Positions 6,677 to 7,062 of a stretch of DNA of 7,062 nucleotides are shown piece after piece. Positions within the stretch are counted from its first letter, which is position 1. Every line of letters starts with the position of its first letter. The position numbers and the translations under genes were made by a program. Under the pieces are notes generated by a model. The model saw only the letters and a list, made by a program, of their open reading frames with translations, was not told the DNA's origin and did no database searches. Origin of the DNA: Gammaproteobacteria bacterium (GTDB lineage: Bacteria > Pseudomonadota > Gammaproteobacteria > Pseudomonadales > Pseudohongiellaceae); contig NYWC01000114.1 of assembly GCA_002684935.1 (NCBI GenBank), positions 1-7,062 on the forward strand. Reading direction: 5' to 3'.

Positions 6677-7062
6677 TATACTCTCCTAGTATAAAATCTT
6701 CCTAAAGCCATTTCTGCTGCGACTTCTCTAATAGAAGCATCAATTAATCTTCTAGGATCCCTACTAGTAGTTGCCCAAGGGCTTTTACCTCTTCCTACTT
6801 CAAATACCTGATAGGGATCTTTTTGATAAGTATAACCGAAACTAGGGAATCCTCTTTTAGTTTGACTTACATCAGTAAGTTTTACACTATTTGCAAATCT
6901 TCCTGTTCTATTTTCTAATCCCGGCGATCTCATATTCTTTTCAATAGTTTCAGGCAGTTTTTGATTAATCATTGCCATTATAGAAAACATACTGCGTCTG
7001 TTATTTTTTTCAAATGCTGGAGTTTTAACTGCTGTCTTATCTTTAAATCCAGCACCTGCAGT
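6676..7062 (-). CDS. Neck / head-tail joining protein, C-terminal part (partial)
   Basis: The frame is open to the window edge, giving 128 residues. Starting it at the internal ATG at 6990 would cut off TAGAGFKDKT and what follows, and no ribosome site precedes that ATG, so the true start is probably outside the window. Visible features: PAFEKNNRRS leading into a helix (15-43), RTGRFANSV (52-60), FGYTYQKDPYQVFEVG (75-90) and a C-terminal helix RDPRRLIDASIREVAAEMAL ending in RFYTRRV. The RTGR-FANSV plus YTYQ-xDPY-xxFE arrangement resembles HK97 gp10-like and other neck or tail completion proteins, which connect the head portal complex to the tail. It overlaps the tail terminator gene by 1 base (TAGTG), indicating one operon with coupled translation. 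Confidence 0.6.
   Translation of the reverse strand, partial: TAGAGFKDKTAVKTPAFEKNNRRSMFSIMAMINQKLPETIEKNMRSPGLENRTGRFANSVKLTDVSQTKRGFPSFGYTYQKDPYQVFEVGRGKSPWATTSRDPRRLIDASIREVAAEMALGRFYTRRV
6683..6687 (-). promoter_or_regulatory. Ribosome binding site deciding the GTG start of the tail terminator
   Basis: AGGAG lies 6 bases before the GTG at 6676 and within the last codons of the neck gene. There is no nearby in-frame ATG, so this site decides the non-ATG start. Confidence 0.7.

Noticed and set aside
1..7062. A defence system, CRISPR array, mobile element or other novel system
   Set aside because: All coding capacity on the minus strand is explained by tail morphogenesis genes. No repeats of array type, inverted terminal repeats, nuclease or transposase motifs were seen on either strand.

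Overview
The window is a stretch of a tailed-phage (or prophage) tail module. Every credible gene reads on the minus strand, so transcription runs from the high-coordinate end to the low end. The gene order is a neck or head-tail joining protein (cut by the window edge), a tail terminator, a large major tail (tube) protein, a two-frame tail assembly chaperone, a tape measure protein, and the first codons of the next tail gene. This is the classic lambda-like long-tailed order. No contractile-sheath gene is seen, so a siphovirus is the best reading, although genes outside the window could change that. There are no integrase, transposase, tRNA, CRISPR or host metabolic genes here. The DNA is AT-rich. 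The terminator and promoter are of ordinary bacterial sigma-70 type, so the host is a bacterium with consensus-like promoters. The protein flavour reminds me of uncultured marine siphoviruses, but that is an impression and not a result.

Layout, in transcription order: 7062-6676 is the neck protein fragment. It overlaps by 1 base the GTG-started tail terminator gene (6676-6215). A 60-base gap carries a good ribosome site, and then comes the major tail protein (6154-4610), which is 514 residues long and holds an apparent inserted beta domain. A 139-base intergenic region (4471-4609) follows. It holds a strong intrinsic terminator with a UUCG loop and, directly after it, an exact-consensus sigma-70 promoter (TTGACA, 17 bp, TATAAT). 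Next is the chaperone gene G (4470-4042). Its end carries an A_AAT_TTT slippery heptamer, an 8-base spacer and a perfect 8-bp hairpin, so a -1 frameshift would produce a 281-residue G-T fusion ending at 3626. The tape measure gene (3626-36) begins inside the T stop codon (TAATG), and the following gene begins inside the tape measure stop codon in the same way.

Taken together, the region shows layered dosage control. The abundant tube protein is cut off from the downstream genes by a terminator. The chaperone and tape measure genes are restarted from their own promoter. The G:GT ratio is set by frameshifting. The tape measure gene has no visible Shine-Dalgarno of its own and is probably translated by ribosomes finishing the T frame. 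The chaperones would coat the tape measure protein while tube subunits polymerise around it, and the terminator protein would cap the tube and join it to the neck. Nothing in the window is clearly a new biological system. The most informative features are the frameshift signal, the terminator-promoter pair, the 11-residue repeats in the tape measure protein and the inserted domain in the tube protein.
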